Shown here: piece after piece, positions 26,372 to 34,335 of the stretch | Position numbering within the stretch: position 1 is the stretch's first letter | Layout: each line of letters starts with the position of its first letter | Source of the DNA: Gloeotrichia echinulata CP02 | GTDB taxonomy: Bacteria > Cyanobacteriota > Cyanobacteriia > Cyanobacteriales > Nostocaceae | Assembly: GCA_038087035.1 (NCBI GenBank) | Contig: CP051187.1 | Span: 1,674,001 to 1,738,000 of the forward strand | DNA: 64,000 nt | Direction: 5' to 3' | Program-made: the position numbers and the translations under genes | The notes under the pieces: generated by a model | Databases searched by the model: none | The model's input: only the letters and a program-made list of their open reading frames with translations | What the model was told of the DNA's origin: nothing

Positions 26372-26773
26372 ATGAATAATCTGACTAATAAGGAAGTGGT
26401 TAGACTATTTTTTGAGATCTATAACAATCAAGATTACGAAGCATCATACAAATATATTGCACCGGATTATATAGATCATGGGCTACCTCAAGTGCGAAGC
26501 GTCGAGGATGCAATTGAGATACTGAAAACTACTCACAAAGCCTTTCCAGATATTAAAGTGGTGATTGACGATCTCATTGAGGAAAATGACAAAATTGTAT
26601 TTCGAGGTCATTTTACAGGTACGCACTTAGGTGAGTTTATTAATATAGCTCCCACTGGAGTAAAAGTAGAATTTGAGGCATTAGAAATATTCAAGATTGA
26701 GAATCAGAAGATTACAGAATCTTGGGGATATTGGCCGATTGCAGCAATTTTACAGACTCTCTCAAATAACTGA
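26372..26773 (+). CDS. SnoaL-like / ester-cyclase-fold protein
   Basis: A 133-residue cystatin-like alpha+beta barrel protein. Its core reads NKEVVRLFFEIYNNQDYEAS, YKYIAPDYIDHGLPQVRS, and the strand pair FRGHFTGTHLGEFINIAPTG, all typical of SnoaL-like polyketide cyclase/ester cyclase proteins. The start ATG has GAGG six bases before it. That GAGG belongs to the end of the HEARO-like RNA region, so expression depends on DNA left by the element. Substrate unknown. Confidence 0.84.
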   Translation: MNNLTNKEVVRLFFEIYNNQDYEASYKYIAPDYIDHGLPQVRSVEDAIEILKTTHKAFPDIKVVIDDLIEENDKIVFRGHFTGTHLGEFINIAPTGVKVEFEALEIFKIENQKITESWGYWPIAAILQTLSNN

Positions 26774-26794
26774 TGATCAGTTCTTATGATGGGA

Positions 26795-26890
26795 TCATCT
26801 GTTTTTAGTTATACACATATCTACAACCCTAGGACGGAGACTGATCTCGGAAACGTGCAGTTCGCTCTTATCCAATTGTCTGTATTTCAT
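26795..26890 (-). pseudogene. Aldo/keto reductase N-terminal relic
   Basis: It reads MKYRQLDKSELHVSEISL, the same start as the intact aldo/keto reductase at 29566-30513, and then switches to unrelated codons and a TGA. It is the truncated second copy made by the duplication that also doubled the MATE gene, whose 3' end it overlaps. Not functional. Confidence 0.85.
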
Positions 26891-28319
26891 TTGGATTTTT
26901 TATTTCCCTGGTATTTTGCTCTTGATTTAATTGAAAAGTCATAGGTATTTGTATCCCTAAAATTAAAGCGCAAGATAACATAAACATGGATAAAGATAAC
27001 CATAAAAAATGATTACTATGAGAATAAAAGGTTGATAAAGTTAGGGAGATAAATCCGATTGAGCCACTGATCAAGTAAGTATTGCGTATAGCAGTTCCCT
27101 CACCCAAACCAGCAAAATATCCATCTATAATATAAGCAAATCCTGAACCCACTACAACCAGGATTACCCAAGGGATATAAACTTTAATTGCTTCTATTAA
27201 TTCAGAATGGTTAGTGAATATGTAAAATATAGGGGTAGGGAAAAAGATAGTAACCAGCCCAACTACTAAAGCGATCACTAAGTTAGTTGCTAATGCAATT
27301 TGCAAAAGTGGTACGAATTTATCTCTGGCTTTTTGACCTTGAAAATTACCAATAAAAGCTACAGTGGCATATTGTACTCCATCACACATATACATACTTA
27401 ATGCTACTATTTGGAGAAGTAAAACATTTTCCGCCAGAACCTCAGTTCCCAGTGTGGCACTAAAAGCAGTGAATAGCACAAAAATAGATACAATAACTGT
27501 AGACCTAACAGATAGATTGCCATTCATCACAAAAATAGCTTTTAAGGCAGACAAATTGAGGATCTTTTCGGTTAAAGCAGCTATTTCTTTTAAGGAAACT
27601 TCCCGGCTAATCATGACAAGTCCGACAAATAGGGTGAGATATTGGCTAATAGCTTGGGAAAATCCCGCCCCCATACTTGACCAATCCCAAACGACAATGT
27701 AAAGATAATCCAGTCCAACATTAGCAGCATTGCCAATGATAGTCAGTAACCAAACTTGACGATTTTGTTCTCGTGCAAGCAACCATCCCATTAAGGCTAA
27801 ATTGACTAAAGCCGCAGGCGCTCCCCAAATCCGGCTATGAAAATAAGCAATACCTGCTAGTTTCACATCGGTCGTAGCACTCAAAAACATAAAGCCTAGC
27901 TTCCCCAGAGGATATTGCAACACTAGGAAAATCAGACCCAATCCCAAAGCGATTAAGGCATTTTGTAGTCCTGCTAGAAGTATTGCTTCTCGGTCATCTC
28001 GTCCGACGGCTTGAGATGTAATGGCGGTTGTTGCTGACTTAATAAAGGAACAACCTTCGTAGAGAAAACTAAATAAAACAGCACCTAATGCCACCCCTGC
28101 TAAATAATTAATGTTTGACAGGTGTCCCAGGAAAGCTACGCTGATTGCACGCGACAAGAATATCATAATATTCGACGCTGCATTGATAGTAGAAGCTTTC
28201 AGAAAGCGATAAAGGAAGTTGTACTGGGAAAAATTTTTGGTGTTCATTAAATAGGAATTAAATCAATTCTCAAGTGGTCAATTGTCTCAACAATAATCAT
28301 TTATTGCGTTTTACTGCTC
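26837..28319. repeat. 1,483-bp duplicated segment, copy A
   Basis: It matches 30460-31942 at a constant offset of 3,623 bases with no insertion or deletion. It contains a whole MATE gene, the start of the aldo/keto reductase and the last three codons of the preceding methyltransferase gene. Base differences are scattered, so the duplication is not brand new, or the copies are under different selection. Confidence 0.9.
26868..28247 (-). CDS. MATE-family efflux transporter, copy A
   Basis: A 459-residue, 12-helix protein of the MATE (multi-antimicrobial extrusion) family, Na+- or H+-coupled exporters. Landmarks are GAISVAFLGHLS-like helix 1 (here RAISVAFLGHLSNINYLAGV), the FSFLYEGCSFIKSATTAITSQ loop, GIAYFHSRIWGAPAALVNLA, and YIDGYFAGLGEGTAIRN. 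It is nearly identical to the copy at 30491-31870, with about two dozen residue differences by eye. These lie mainly in loops and at helix 1, and in VQYATVAFIG against VEYATVTLTG. Downstream lies the relic of the aldo/keto reductase. Substrate unknown. Confidence 0.9.
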   Translation of the reverse strand: MNTKNFSQYNFLYRFLKASTINAASNIMIFLSRAISVAFLGHLSNINYLAGVALGAVLFSFLYEGCSFIKSATTAITSQAVGRDDREAILLAGLQNALIALGLGLIFLVLQYPLGKLGFMFLSATTDVKLAGIAYFHSRIWGAPAALVNLALMGWLLAREQNRQVWLLTIIGNAANVGLDYLYIVVWDWSSMGAGFSQAISQYLTLFVGLVMISREVSLKEIAALTEKILNLSALKAIFVMNGNLSVRSTVIVSIFVLFTAFSATLGTEVLAENVLLLQIVALSMYMCDGVQYATVAFIGNFQGQKARDKFVPLLQIALATNLVIALVVGLVTIFFPTPIFYIFTNHSELIEAIKVYIPWVILVVVGSGFAYIIDGYFAGLGEGTAIRNTYLISGSIGFISLTLSTFYSHSNHFLWLSLSMFMLSCALILGIQIPMTFQLNQEQNTREIKNPNEIQTIG

Positions 28320-29060
28320 GAGCAATTGAGCTAATTTATTTCTTTGAGCTAAGAGTAAGAGTGACACACCAAATGGTAGAGATAAGCGTCCTATCAAATA
28401 ACGCTCGCTCCCAAATAAGAAGGTTAATATTTGATTGATTAACTTCGGTGGTATATTTTGTTCCTTACCTCCTTTATTAAAAACTTTTTGCAGTAAGAGA
28501 ACCATTGCAATTAAAGGAAATAATACAAAATTAAAATAACTAGCAAAATTTATATTATAGCCAGCATTGCCAACAATTTGCCGCAAGTTATTGAGCAAAT
28601 ATCTACGTTTATGATGAAGGAGATCATCATGTCGAGACCAAAGCCAAGGATAAGCAGGAACAGTAATTAATAACCAGCCAGAAGGCTTAAGTTTTGCAGA
28701 CAAAGCTTCCAAAGATGCCGTATCTTGTTCTAGATGCTCCAAGACATCTAATAATAGAATGAGATCGAAATTTTTATCAGGAAATGGAATATTATCTGGC
28801 AAAAAACCAGGCTCAATTTCTCCTATTTTAAGGTCACTAGCAAAAGTCCTGGCTGTTTCATCTAACTCCATACCATAGACTCGTCCGTGATGACTGAGCA
28901 TAGCTAAGTTACCTCCAGTCCCACAACCAGCTTCAAAAATTTCTGCATCTGCTGGTAAATTCAACTTCCTGATAACTTGCTCAATGATTGATCGCCGTGC
29001 AACAAACCACCAATGTTTGTCTTCGACTTCCATCATTTCCTGGTACATTTGAGATTCCAT
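28311..29060 (-). CDS. Class I SAM-dependent methyltransferase with membrane-associated tail
   Basis: A 249-residue protein. The SAM-binding motif is EIFEAGCGTGGNLAMLSHHG near residue 42, the acidic second strand GMELDE follows, and FDLILLLDVLEHL is motif II. The N-terminal EDKHWWFVARR segment is typical of methyltransferases in glycan and lipid clusters. After residue 175 come hydrophobic helices (FNFVLFPLIAMVLLLQKVF; FGVSLLLLAQ), suggesting membrane association. It sits between GtrA and MATE copy A on the same strand with short gaps. It probably methylates a lipid-linked sugar or lipid, but the substrate is not readable. Confidence 0.84.
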   Translation of the reverse strand: MESQMYQEMMEVEDKHWWFVARRSIIEQVIRKLNLPADAEIFEAGCGTGGNLAMLSHHGRVYGMELDETARTFASDLKIGEIEPGFLPDNIPFPDKNFDLILLLDVLEHLEQDTASLEALSAKLKPSGWLLITVPAYPWLWSRHDDLLHHKRRYLLNNLRQIVGNAGYNINFASYFNFVLFPLIAMVLLLQKVFNKGGKEQNIPPKLINQILTFLFGSERYLIGRLSLPFGVSLLLLAQRNKLAQLLEQ

Positions 29061-29118
29061 TGCTATTGATACCTCATAGAGCTTAATGATTTGATGAAAT
29101 TTTATAATGTTGAGATAT

Positions 29119-29550
29119 TTATATCAATTTATCATTGTCACTTCTAAAAACAAGGCGATCGCTCATAATATAGTTGAGAGTTGCACCAAATAAACCTCCA
29201 GCCAATGTATTGATCATAAAATCAATACTCAAATAGTCCAGCAGAGGAAATAGAAAAAAAATTCGCGCAACTACCGCACTCCCCGCCGCTAAATGAAACA
29301 GAGGTAATTGCTTAAATAAAACTTCTTTAATCTTCCATTCGCTATCAGTCCATACCCAAATGCGGTAAATGAAAAAACTCAATAATACAGAGAGTTCAAT
29401 TGATACAGCATTGGCTATATTGTGTAGCAGAGGAGTATCCCATCCCCACCAATCAACCAGCATAAAAATCAAGAGTAAATTAAAGCAGGTGGTGATACCT
29501 CCACCAATCAGGAATTTCAAAACTTTTTGAAAAAATGGATTGAGTTGCAT
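29119..29550 (-). CDS. GtrA family membrane protein
   Basis: A 143-residue, four-helix GtrA protein with the signature KFLIGGGITTCFNLLLIFML and the second-helix FFIYRIWVWTDSEW. It is a second GtrA in this window, not closely similar to the one at 13682. It presumably helps transfer or flip a polyprenyl-linked sugar made by a GT2 such as the one at 24682. The intergenic distance to the aldo/keto reductase upstream is 15 bases. Confidence 0.83.
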   Translation of the reverse strand: MQLNPFFQKVLKFLIGGGITTCFNLLLIFMLVDWWGWDTPLLHNIANAVSIELSVLLSFFIYRIWVWTDSEWKIKEVLFKQLPLFHLAAGSAVVARIFFLFPLLDYLSIDFMINTLAGGLFGATLNYIMSDRLVFRSDNDKLI

Positions 29551-29565
29551 TGATAACTACTTTCC

Positions 29566-30513
29566 TCACTTATGAACGACTGATACCAATACTTGGTCAA
29601 TTGCTGCGAATACGTCTGCTTCCATTTGTACTCCTGATGCAGCAGCGTTATCAACAATTTGTTCAGGACGACTAGCACCGATAATGGCTGAAGATATGTA
29701 CTCAGAGCTTAGTACCCAAGCCAGAGCTAACTGTGGCATACTCAACCCTATGTCTTGGGCAATGGGTTTGAGTTTTTGTACTGCTGTGAGAATGCGATCG
29801 CTAAACAACTCCTCCAGCATATACCAATTCATTTTTTCATTTGCAGCGCGAGAATTTTCAGGTGGAAGTTGTCCTGGCTGGTATTTACCTGTAAGTACAC
29901 CTTGAGCTAATGGCGACCAAACAATCTGACCAATAGCATTAGCTGCACACAATGGAAACACTTCCGCTTCAGGTGTGCGCCACAGCATAGAATACTGAGG
30001 CTGACTGGAAACAAAACATTCAACATCAGGAATATTGAACGCAGCTTGAATTTGCTCAGGACTCCACTCACTAAAGCCGATGTAACGAGCTTTTCCCTGA
30101 CGTACTACCTCAGTGAGTGCCGTCATTGTTTCCTCCAAGGGTGTATTCAGATCGTAGCGATGGCATTGATACAGGTCAACATAATCGGTACGCAATCGCT
30201 TTAAGGAAGCATCAATTTGCTTTCTAATCTGCGCTGCTGACAGTCCTCTGTCCATAGGTGACATGGGAAAGAAGACCTTGGTCGCTAGGATATATGAGGA
30301 TCGCTCCACTCCTTGTAATACTTCACCCAAAAATGACTCAGCGCCACCAGCCGCGTAAGAATTAGAAGTGTCAATAAAGTTAATACCAAGGTCAAAGGCT
30401 TTGTAAATGCAAGCCTCTGCATTCTGCTTTTCTACACCTTCATTAATACCCCAAGAACCGAGACTGATCTCGGAAACGTGCAGTTCGCTCTTACCCAATT
30501 GTCTGTATTTCAT
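29566..30513 (-). CDS. Aldo/keto reductase
   Basis: A 315-residue TIM-barrel aldo/keto reductase, resembling the K+-channel beta-subunit group. The catalytic tetrad is present: Asp in INFIDTSNSYAAGGAE (with Tyr), Lys in YILATKVF, His in YQCHRYDLNTP. The NADPH site has the late IIGASRPEQIVDN. It reduces aldehydes or ketones with NADPH. Its first eight codons overlap the 3' end of MATE copy B by 23 bases. The same start is repeated as a relic behind MATE copy A. Substrate unknown, and the glycan context suggests a keto-sugar as one option. Confidence 0.88.
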   Translation of the reverse strand: MKYRQLGKSELHVSEISLGSWGINEGVEKQNAEACIYKAFDLGINFIDTSNSYAAGGAESFLGEVLQGVERSSYILATKVFFPMSPMDRGLSAAQIRKQIDASLKRLRTDYVDLYQCHRYDLNTPLEETMTALTEVVRQGKARYIGFSEWSPEQIQAAFNIPDVECFVSSQPQYSMLWRTPEAEVFPLCAANAIGQIVWSPLAQGVLTGKYQPGQLPPENSRAANEKMNWYMLEELFSDRILTAVQKLKPIAQDIGLSMPQLALAWVLSSEYISSAIIGASRPEQIVDNAAASGVQMEADVFAAIDQVLVSVVHK

Positions 30514-31942
30514 TTGGATTTTTTATTTCCCTGGTATTTTGCTCTTGATTTAATTGAAAAGTTATAGGTATTTGTATCCCTAAAATTAACGCGCAAGATA
30601 ACATAAACATGGATAAAGATAACCATAAAAAATGATTACTATGAAAATAAAAGGTTGATAAAGTTAGGGAGATAAATCCGATTGAGCCACTTATCAAGTA
30701 AGTATTGCGTATAGCAGTTCCCTCACCCAAACCAGCAAAATATCCATCTATAATATAAGCAAATCCCGAAGAAACTATAACCAGGATTACCCAAGGGATA
30801 TAAACTTTAATTGCTTCTATTAATTCAGAATGGTTAGTGAATATGTAAAGTATAGGGTTAGTAAAAAAAATAGCAACCAGCCCAACTACTAAAGCGATCA
30901 CTAAGTTAGTTGCTAATGCAATTTGCAAAAGTGGTACGAATTTATCTGTGGCTTTTTGACCTTGAAAATTACCAGTTAAAGTTACAGTGGCATATTCTAC
31001 TCCATCACACATATACATACTTAATGCTACTATTTGGAGAAGTAAAACATTTTCCGCCAGAACCTCAGTTCCCAGTGTGGCACTAAAAGCAGTGAATAGC
31101 ACAAAAATAGATACAATAACTGTAGACCTAACAGATAGATTGCCATTCATCACAAAAATAGCTTTTAAGGCAGACAAATTGATGATTTTTCCTGTTAAAG
31201 CAGCTATTTCTTTTAAGGAAACTTCCCGGCTAATCACGACAAGTCCGACAAATAAGGTGAGATATTGGCTAATAGCTTGGGAAAATCCCGCCCCCATACT
31301 TGACCAATCCCAAACAACAATGTAAAGATAATCCAGTCCAACATTAGCAGCATTGCCAATGATAGTCAGTAACCAAACTTGACGATTTTGTTCTCGTGCA
31401 AGCAACCATCCCATTAAGACTAAATTGACTAAAGCCGCAGGCGCTCCCCAAATCCGGCTATGAAAATAAGCAATACCTGCTAGTTTCACATCGGTCGTAG
31501 CACTCAAAAACATAAAGCCTAGCTTCCCCAGAGGATATTGCAACACTACAAAAAGCAGACCCAATCCCAAAGCGATTAAGGCATTTTGTAGTCCTGCTAG
31601 AAGTATTGCTTCTCGGTCATCTCGTCCGACGGCTTGAGATGTAATCGCAGTTGTTGCTGACTTAATAAACGAACAACTCTCGTAGAGAAAACTAAACAAA
31701 ACAGCACCTAATGCCACCCCTGCTAAATAATTAATGTTTGACAGGTGTCCCAGGAAAGCTACGCTGATTGCACCCGATAAGGGTATCATAATATTCGACG
31801 CTGCATTGACAGTAGCAGCTTTCAGAAAGCGATAAAGGAAGTTGTACTGGGAAAAATCTTTGGTGTTCATTAAATAGGAATTAAATCAATTCTCAAGTGG
31901 TCAATTGTCTCAACAATAATCATTTATTGCGGTTTACTGCTC
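30460..31942. repeat. 1,483-bp duplicated segment, copy B
   Basis: Direct-repeat partner of 26837-28319, same strand and register. This copy is attached to the intact aldo/keto reductase. At its other end it keeps the last three codons (EQ-stop) of a methyltransferase gene, although no methyltransferase gene lies there now. That marks the junction of the original tandem event. Confidence 0.9.
30491..31870 (-). CDS. MATE-family efflux transporter, copy B
   Basis: A 459-residue, 12-helix paralogue of copy A, with the same landmarks (GAISVAFLGHLSNINYLAGV; YFAGLGEGTAIRN). Differences from copy A cluster in positions facing the exit path, such as AIFFTNPILY against TIFFPTPIFY. Function and coupling ion are not readable. 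It heads the group MATE, aldo/keto reductase, GtrA, methyltransferase, MATE on the minus strand. Its upstream region (31943 onward) holds degraded DNA. Confidence 0.9.
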   Translation of the reverse strand: MNTKDFSQYNFLYRFLKAATVNAASNIMIPLSGAISVAFLGHLSNINYLAGVALGAVLFSFLYESCSFIKSATTAITSQAVGRDDREAILLAGLQNALIALGLGLLFVVLQYPLGKLGFMFLSATTDVKLAGIAYFHSRIWGAPAALVNLVLMGWLLAREQNRQVWLLTIIGNAANVGLDYLYIVVWDWSSMGAGFSQAISQYLTLFVGLVVISREVSLKEIAALTGKIINLSALKAIFVMNGNLSVRSTVIVSIFVLFTAFSATLGTEVLAENVLLLQIVALSMYMCDGVEYATVTLTGNFQGQKATDKFVPLLQIALATNLVIALVVGLVAIFFTNPILYIFTNHSELIEAIKVYIPWVILVIVSSGFAYIIDGYFAGLGEGTAIRNTYLISGSIGFISLTLSTFYFHSNHFLWLSLSMFMLSCALILGIQIPITFQLNQEQNTREIKNPNEIQTIG

Positions 31943-32005
31943 TAACAGTTGTTAAGGGTAGTTTGGATGATAAAATGGGTTTTACCCTAGAGGGGTAGGA
32001 TGAGC

Positions 32006-32164
32006 TTAATCCAGAGTTTCAGAAATAATTGCACCGAGTTGTACAGAATTTAACAACTTCTGCCACAGCTTAGTTAGTTGGGCATTGTCGGGATGCGATC
32101 GCCTAGCTTCTACGATTAGCCTGAGCATATCATACCAATAACTAAGTTCACTCTCTATTTCTGG
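32006..32164 (-). pseudogene. Unidentified coding relic
   Basis: The minus strand reads PEIESELSYWYDMLRLIVEA, then ARRSHPDNAQLTKLWQKLLN, and ends AIISETLD before TAA. A stop directly precedes it, and the frame before that (GSIKDFRSEYFSNQ) is shifted. The composition is coding-like, but the family is not recognised. Confidence 0.4.
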
Positions 32165-32293
32165 TTAGAGAAATATTCAGACCTAAAATCCTTGATTGAG
32201 CCTTTTTTTGGCGATCGCAGAACTTTTAGATCTACTGACATTGGTTTTTTTAGTCCGCCAAGGGACTTCCAGAAAATAAAATATACAGTTACT

Positions 32294-32312
32294 AATAATG
32301 ATAATCATTGTT
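32294..32312. promoter_or_regulatory. Fur-box-like dyad
   Basis: AATAATGATAATCATTGTT matches 16 of 19 positions of the classical Fur consensus GATAATGATAATCATTATC and is a good dyad. No start codon follows closely. The hairpin beginning six bases later may be part of the same regulatory or mobile unit. Regulation by iron is therefore only a suggestion. Confidence 0.4.
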
Positions 32313-32317
32313 AGTGA

Positions 32318-32352
32318 GGTGGGATAGCCTGCCAACGGCAGGCTATCCCACC
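32318..32352. repeat. Perfect 16-bp-arm hairpin
   Basis: GGTGGGATAGCCTGCC at 32318-32333 and its perfect complement at 32337-32352 enclose a 3-base loop (AAC). The stem is very stable and there is no T-run, so it is more likely a dispersed palindrome than an intrinsic terminator. Confidence 0.75.
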
Positions 32353-32428
32353 CCAATTTGTAGTAAATTCAATGATGATTCGATTTCAATTTCTCATAAT
32401 TGAGAAATAGGGCGGAAAGTCACGCCTG

Positions 32429-32540
32429 CTACCCTCGCCATCTGACTCCTTCTACCAAAATATAGAAAATCGCATTCAGGACTGACCACATATTGACTTC
32501 ACGCTTGCGTCCACCTGGTTTCCCCAGAACCCTTCAATAG
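32429..32540 (-). pseudogene. IS5-family transposase N-terminal relic
   Basis: The minus strand reads KPGGRKREVNMWSVLNAIFY then ILVEGVRWRG before TAG. This is the N-terminal DUF4096-like region of IS5-family transposases (GGRKREV-x(n)-AIFYxL-x(n)-WR). Nothing of the DDE domain remains. Confidence 0.65.
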
Positions 32541-32630
32541 CCGCCTAGCTGGAAAATAAAACCCCACCCCCCCCTCCACCACGAGATAGAGGGGAAGCGC
32601 GAAGTTTTTTCATCGGTCCTGGACCGCTAC

Positions 32631-33020
32631 TTATTCACTCATCACGGAGGTGCAGGCTTGCGCTTCCTGCCAAAGTTTATGTAAAAAGTACTCTGTGCCA
32701 TCGCTTATGGTGGTAACAAACACACCCACAGCCTCCTGTGAACCATCCGATAGCCAAGAACCCCGCAGCCTCACTTCCATATATTCAGCGTCACAAACTG
32801 ACAGCGCCATGATTTCCCTGTCATCTCGTTTCACCTCAGCTTTTAGTCTCTCTACCCCAGGTAAATCAACAGGAAGCAAAAAGGAAGCGGTATTGGGTTC
32901 AAGGTATAAAGATTGACCGACTCGTAGTGCCAAAATCACTCGCTGTGTTACCCATTCCTCCAGCGGTAAAGTCAGACACTCTAAATAAAAGCTCCTTTCG
33001 GTATAAGTTAATTTCAGCAT
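32631..33020 (-). CDS. Conserved cyanobacterial hypothetical protein, 129 aa
   Basis: A 129-residue protein with alternating strands: LKLTYTERSFYLECLTLPLE, WVTQRVILALRVGQSLYLEP, FLLPVDLPGVERLKAEV, and VRLRGSWLS. It looks like a small beta-rich protein conserved in filamentous cyanobacteria, but no domain is recognised. The ATG at 33020 is followed by a good coding start. Its gene lies behind the 33130-33378 gene with a strong terminator between them, so it is transcribed separately. Confidence 0.65.
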   Translation of the reverse strand: MLKLTYTERSFYLECLTLPLEEWVTQRVILALRVGQSLYLEPNTASFLLPVDLPGVERLKAEVKRDDREIMALSVCDAEYMEVRLRGSWLSDGSQEAVGVFVTTISDGTEYFLHKLWQEAQACTSVMSE

Positions 33021-33062
33021 TCCTTATGCTCTCCTGTTTTTCCAGGTTTGCTTGCACATCAT

Positions 33063-33100
33063 AAAAAAAACCCCCGCTTCTTGTTTGAGTGAAGCGGGGG
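33063..33100 (-). terminator. Rho-independent terminator
   Basis: CCCCCGCTTC (33071-33080) and GAAGCGGGGG (33091-33100) form a 10-bp G+C-rich stem. On the minus strand the stem is followed by eight T residues. It ends transcription of the minus-strand gene at 33130-33378. Confidence 0.88.
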
Positions 33101-33129
33101 TGGGAAATTGACCGGAAACTGTTCTGGTC

Positions 33130-33378
33130 TTATATCGGTACAGCATTCCTCAGTCTGTACCTCCCGCTACTTACGTCTAGTTGTGTTTTTGCATTCAGCA
33201 CAGTTATGCTGAGATATCTAAAATCATAATTAACCTCTGTAATTCGCCGATAATTTCGGCTACCATCACCCATAAATAAATACTCCACTCCCGCAGCAGC
33301 TGATTCCCAACTGGTTCGGCAATTGGTAAGACGCAAGGAAGTAGAGATGGGGTAAATGGATTTCACAGAAAATTTCAC
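33130..33378 (-). CDS. Hypothetical protein, 82 aa
   Basis: An 82-residue basic protein read from a GTG start at 33378 with AATAGG eight bases upstream. It begins MKFSVKSIYPISTSLRLTNC and contains an aromatic strand VEYLFMGDGSRNYRRITEV and YDFRYLSITVLNAKTQLDV. The clean intrinsic terminator behind it supports a real transcript. No family is recognised and no function is claimed. It is divergent from the ribbon-helix-helix-like gene. Confidence 0.6.
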   Translation of the reverse strand: MKFSVKSIYPISTSLRLTNCRTSWESAAAGVEYLFMGDGSRNYRRITEVNYDFRYLSITVLNAKTQLDVSSGRYRLRNAVPI

Positions 33379-33449
33379 CTATTGAACATTCCATTAAACA
33401 TACTACACTTGTATTACTGTCCTGTCTATACCTTTAAGGAGAAAAAGTC

Positions 33450-33785
33450 ATGCATACCATCGCTCGCACCCCAACCACCGATATGGAAGTTACCAGCATC
33501 CGCCTAGAGCGCGAATTGAAAGATAAACTCAAAGAAATCGCCGGCAATCAGGGATATCAAGCTTTAATTCGTGATATTCTCTGGAATTATGTCCAGCAAA
33601 AATCAGGTGAATGGAAACCCAGATTTTCGCGAGCCGATATTCGAGCTAGCATCGCCGCTACCGCTCAACAAGAAGAACGTTGCGTACTCACAGGTCAACT
33701 CATTCTGGCCCAACAACCAATGCTGTTAGGACTAACGAGGACTGGCGATATGGTTCCTCTGAGTGTCGAGAGTTTGGTTGGATAG
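33450..33785 (+). CDS. Ribbon-helix-helix-like DNA-binding protein
   Basis: A 111-residue protein with an excellent Shine-Dalgarno (AAGGAG) 11 bases before the ATG. Residues 12-55 (MEVTSIRLERELKDKLKEIA, then ALIRDILWNYVQQ) form the strand-helix-helix pattern of CopG/Arc-type dimeric regulators. The C-terminal half (FSRADIRASIAATAQQEERC, VLTGQLILAQQPM) is a cyanobacterium-specific extension of unknown role. Probably a small transcription factor, possibly acting on its divergent neighbour. No toxin gene lies next to it. Confidence 0.72.
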   Translation: MHTIARTPTTDMEVTSIRLERELKDKLKEIAGNQGYQALIRDILWNYVQQKSGEWKPRFSRADIRASIAATAQQEERCVLTGQLILAQQPMLLGLTRTGDMVPLSVESLVG

Positions 33786-34335
33786 TTTTGTATTTACGTG
33801 AATGTAGCCCTGTTTCCCTAATTAGTCACAGGGCTGCACTCATAACATATTCTTATGAATTAAATAAATAAATCTAATGATAAATTATAACTATTAGCCT
33901 TGACCCATAATCCCCTAGCTCACTCAAAAAATAAATATGAAAAAATTATCACGTCAACCAACAATTAATTACGTATTAATGCGTAAAACAATTTTAGACC
34001 TCCTGCCTCAATTCCAGAGAAATTACGGTTTATGTACAGTTACAGAAAGGATATTCTAAGTCAACGTTAGTAAATTAACTCAAAACCAACAAGCCAAAAG
34101 TTATGCGGCTGATATGTTTTGGTATATTCTAGGTATCTTATTACTTATGTATAAGTTGGTTTAATATTCTCAGGAACTTAGTCATCTGACATAGAAAGGG
34201 GCTATAACAGGTGAGAGCAAGTATTCATAAAAAATTTGGAATTCATCAGGGTGCATCAATACAACTAACGGTGAACAATCAGCCAAAAAGTAGGGTGCAA
34301 ACAAGTTAGGGTCGTTATCCAAGAGCGTACCAGGA
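33786..34335. other. Intergenic, no intact gene seen
   Basis: About 550 A+T-rich bases. A short open stretch near 34066-34163 encodes YAADMFWYILGILLLMYKLV before TAA, with no start or RBS, so it is not called as a gene. The promoter for the kinase-like gene should lie near 34130-34330. Confidence 0.4.

Larger units (their letters stand above)
31943..32630. other. Decayed intergenic region
   Basis: About 690 bases without an intact gene. It contains a degraded coding relic (32006-32164), a Fur-box-like dyad (32294-32312), a perfect hairpin (32318-32352) and a transposase relic (32429-32540), each listed separately. It looks like a hot spot for insertion and decay next to the duplication. Confidence 0.6.

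Noticed and set aside
33786..34163. Possible small membrane protein (YAADMFWYILGILLLMYKLV)
   Set aside because: A stop lies shortly upstream, there is no start codon with RBS, and only about 30 codons are open.
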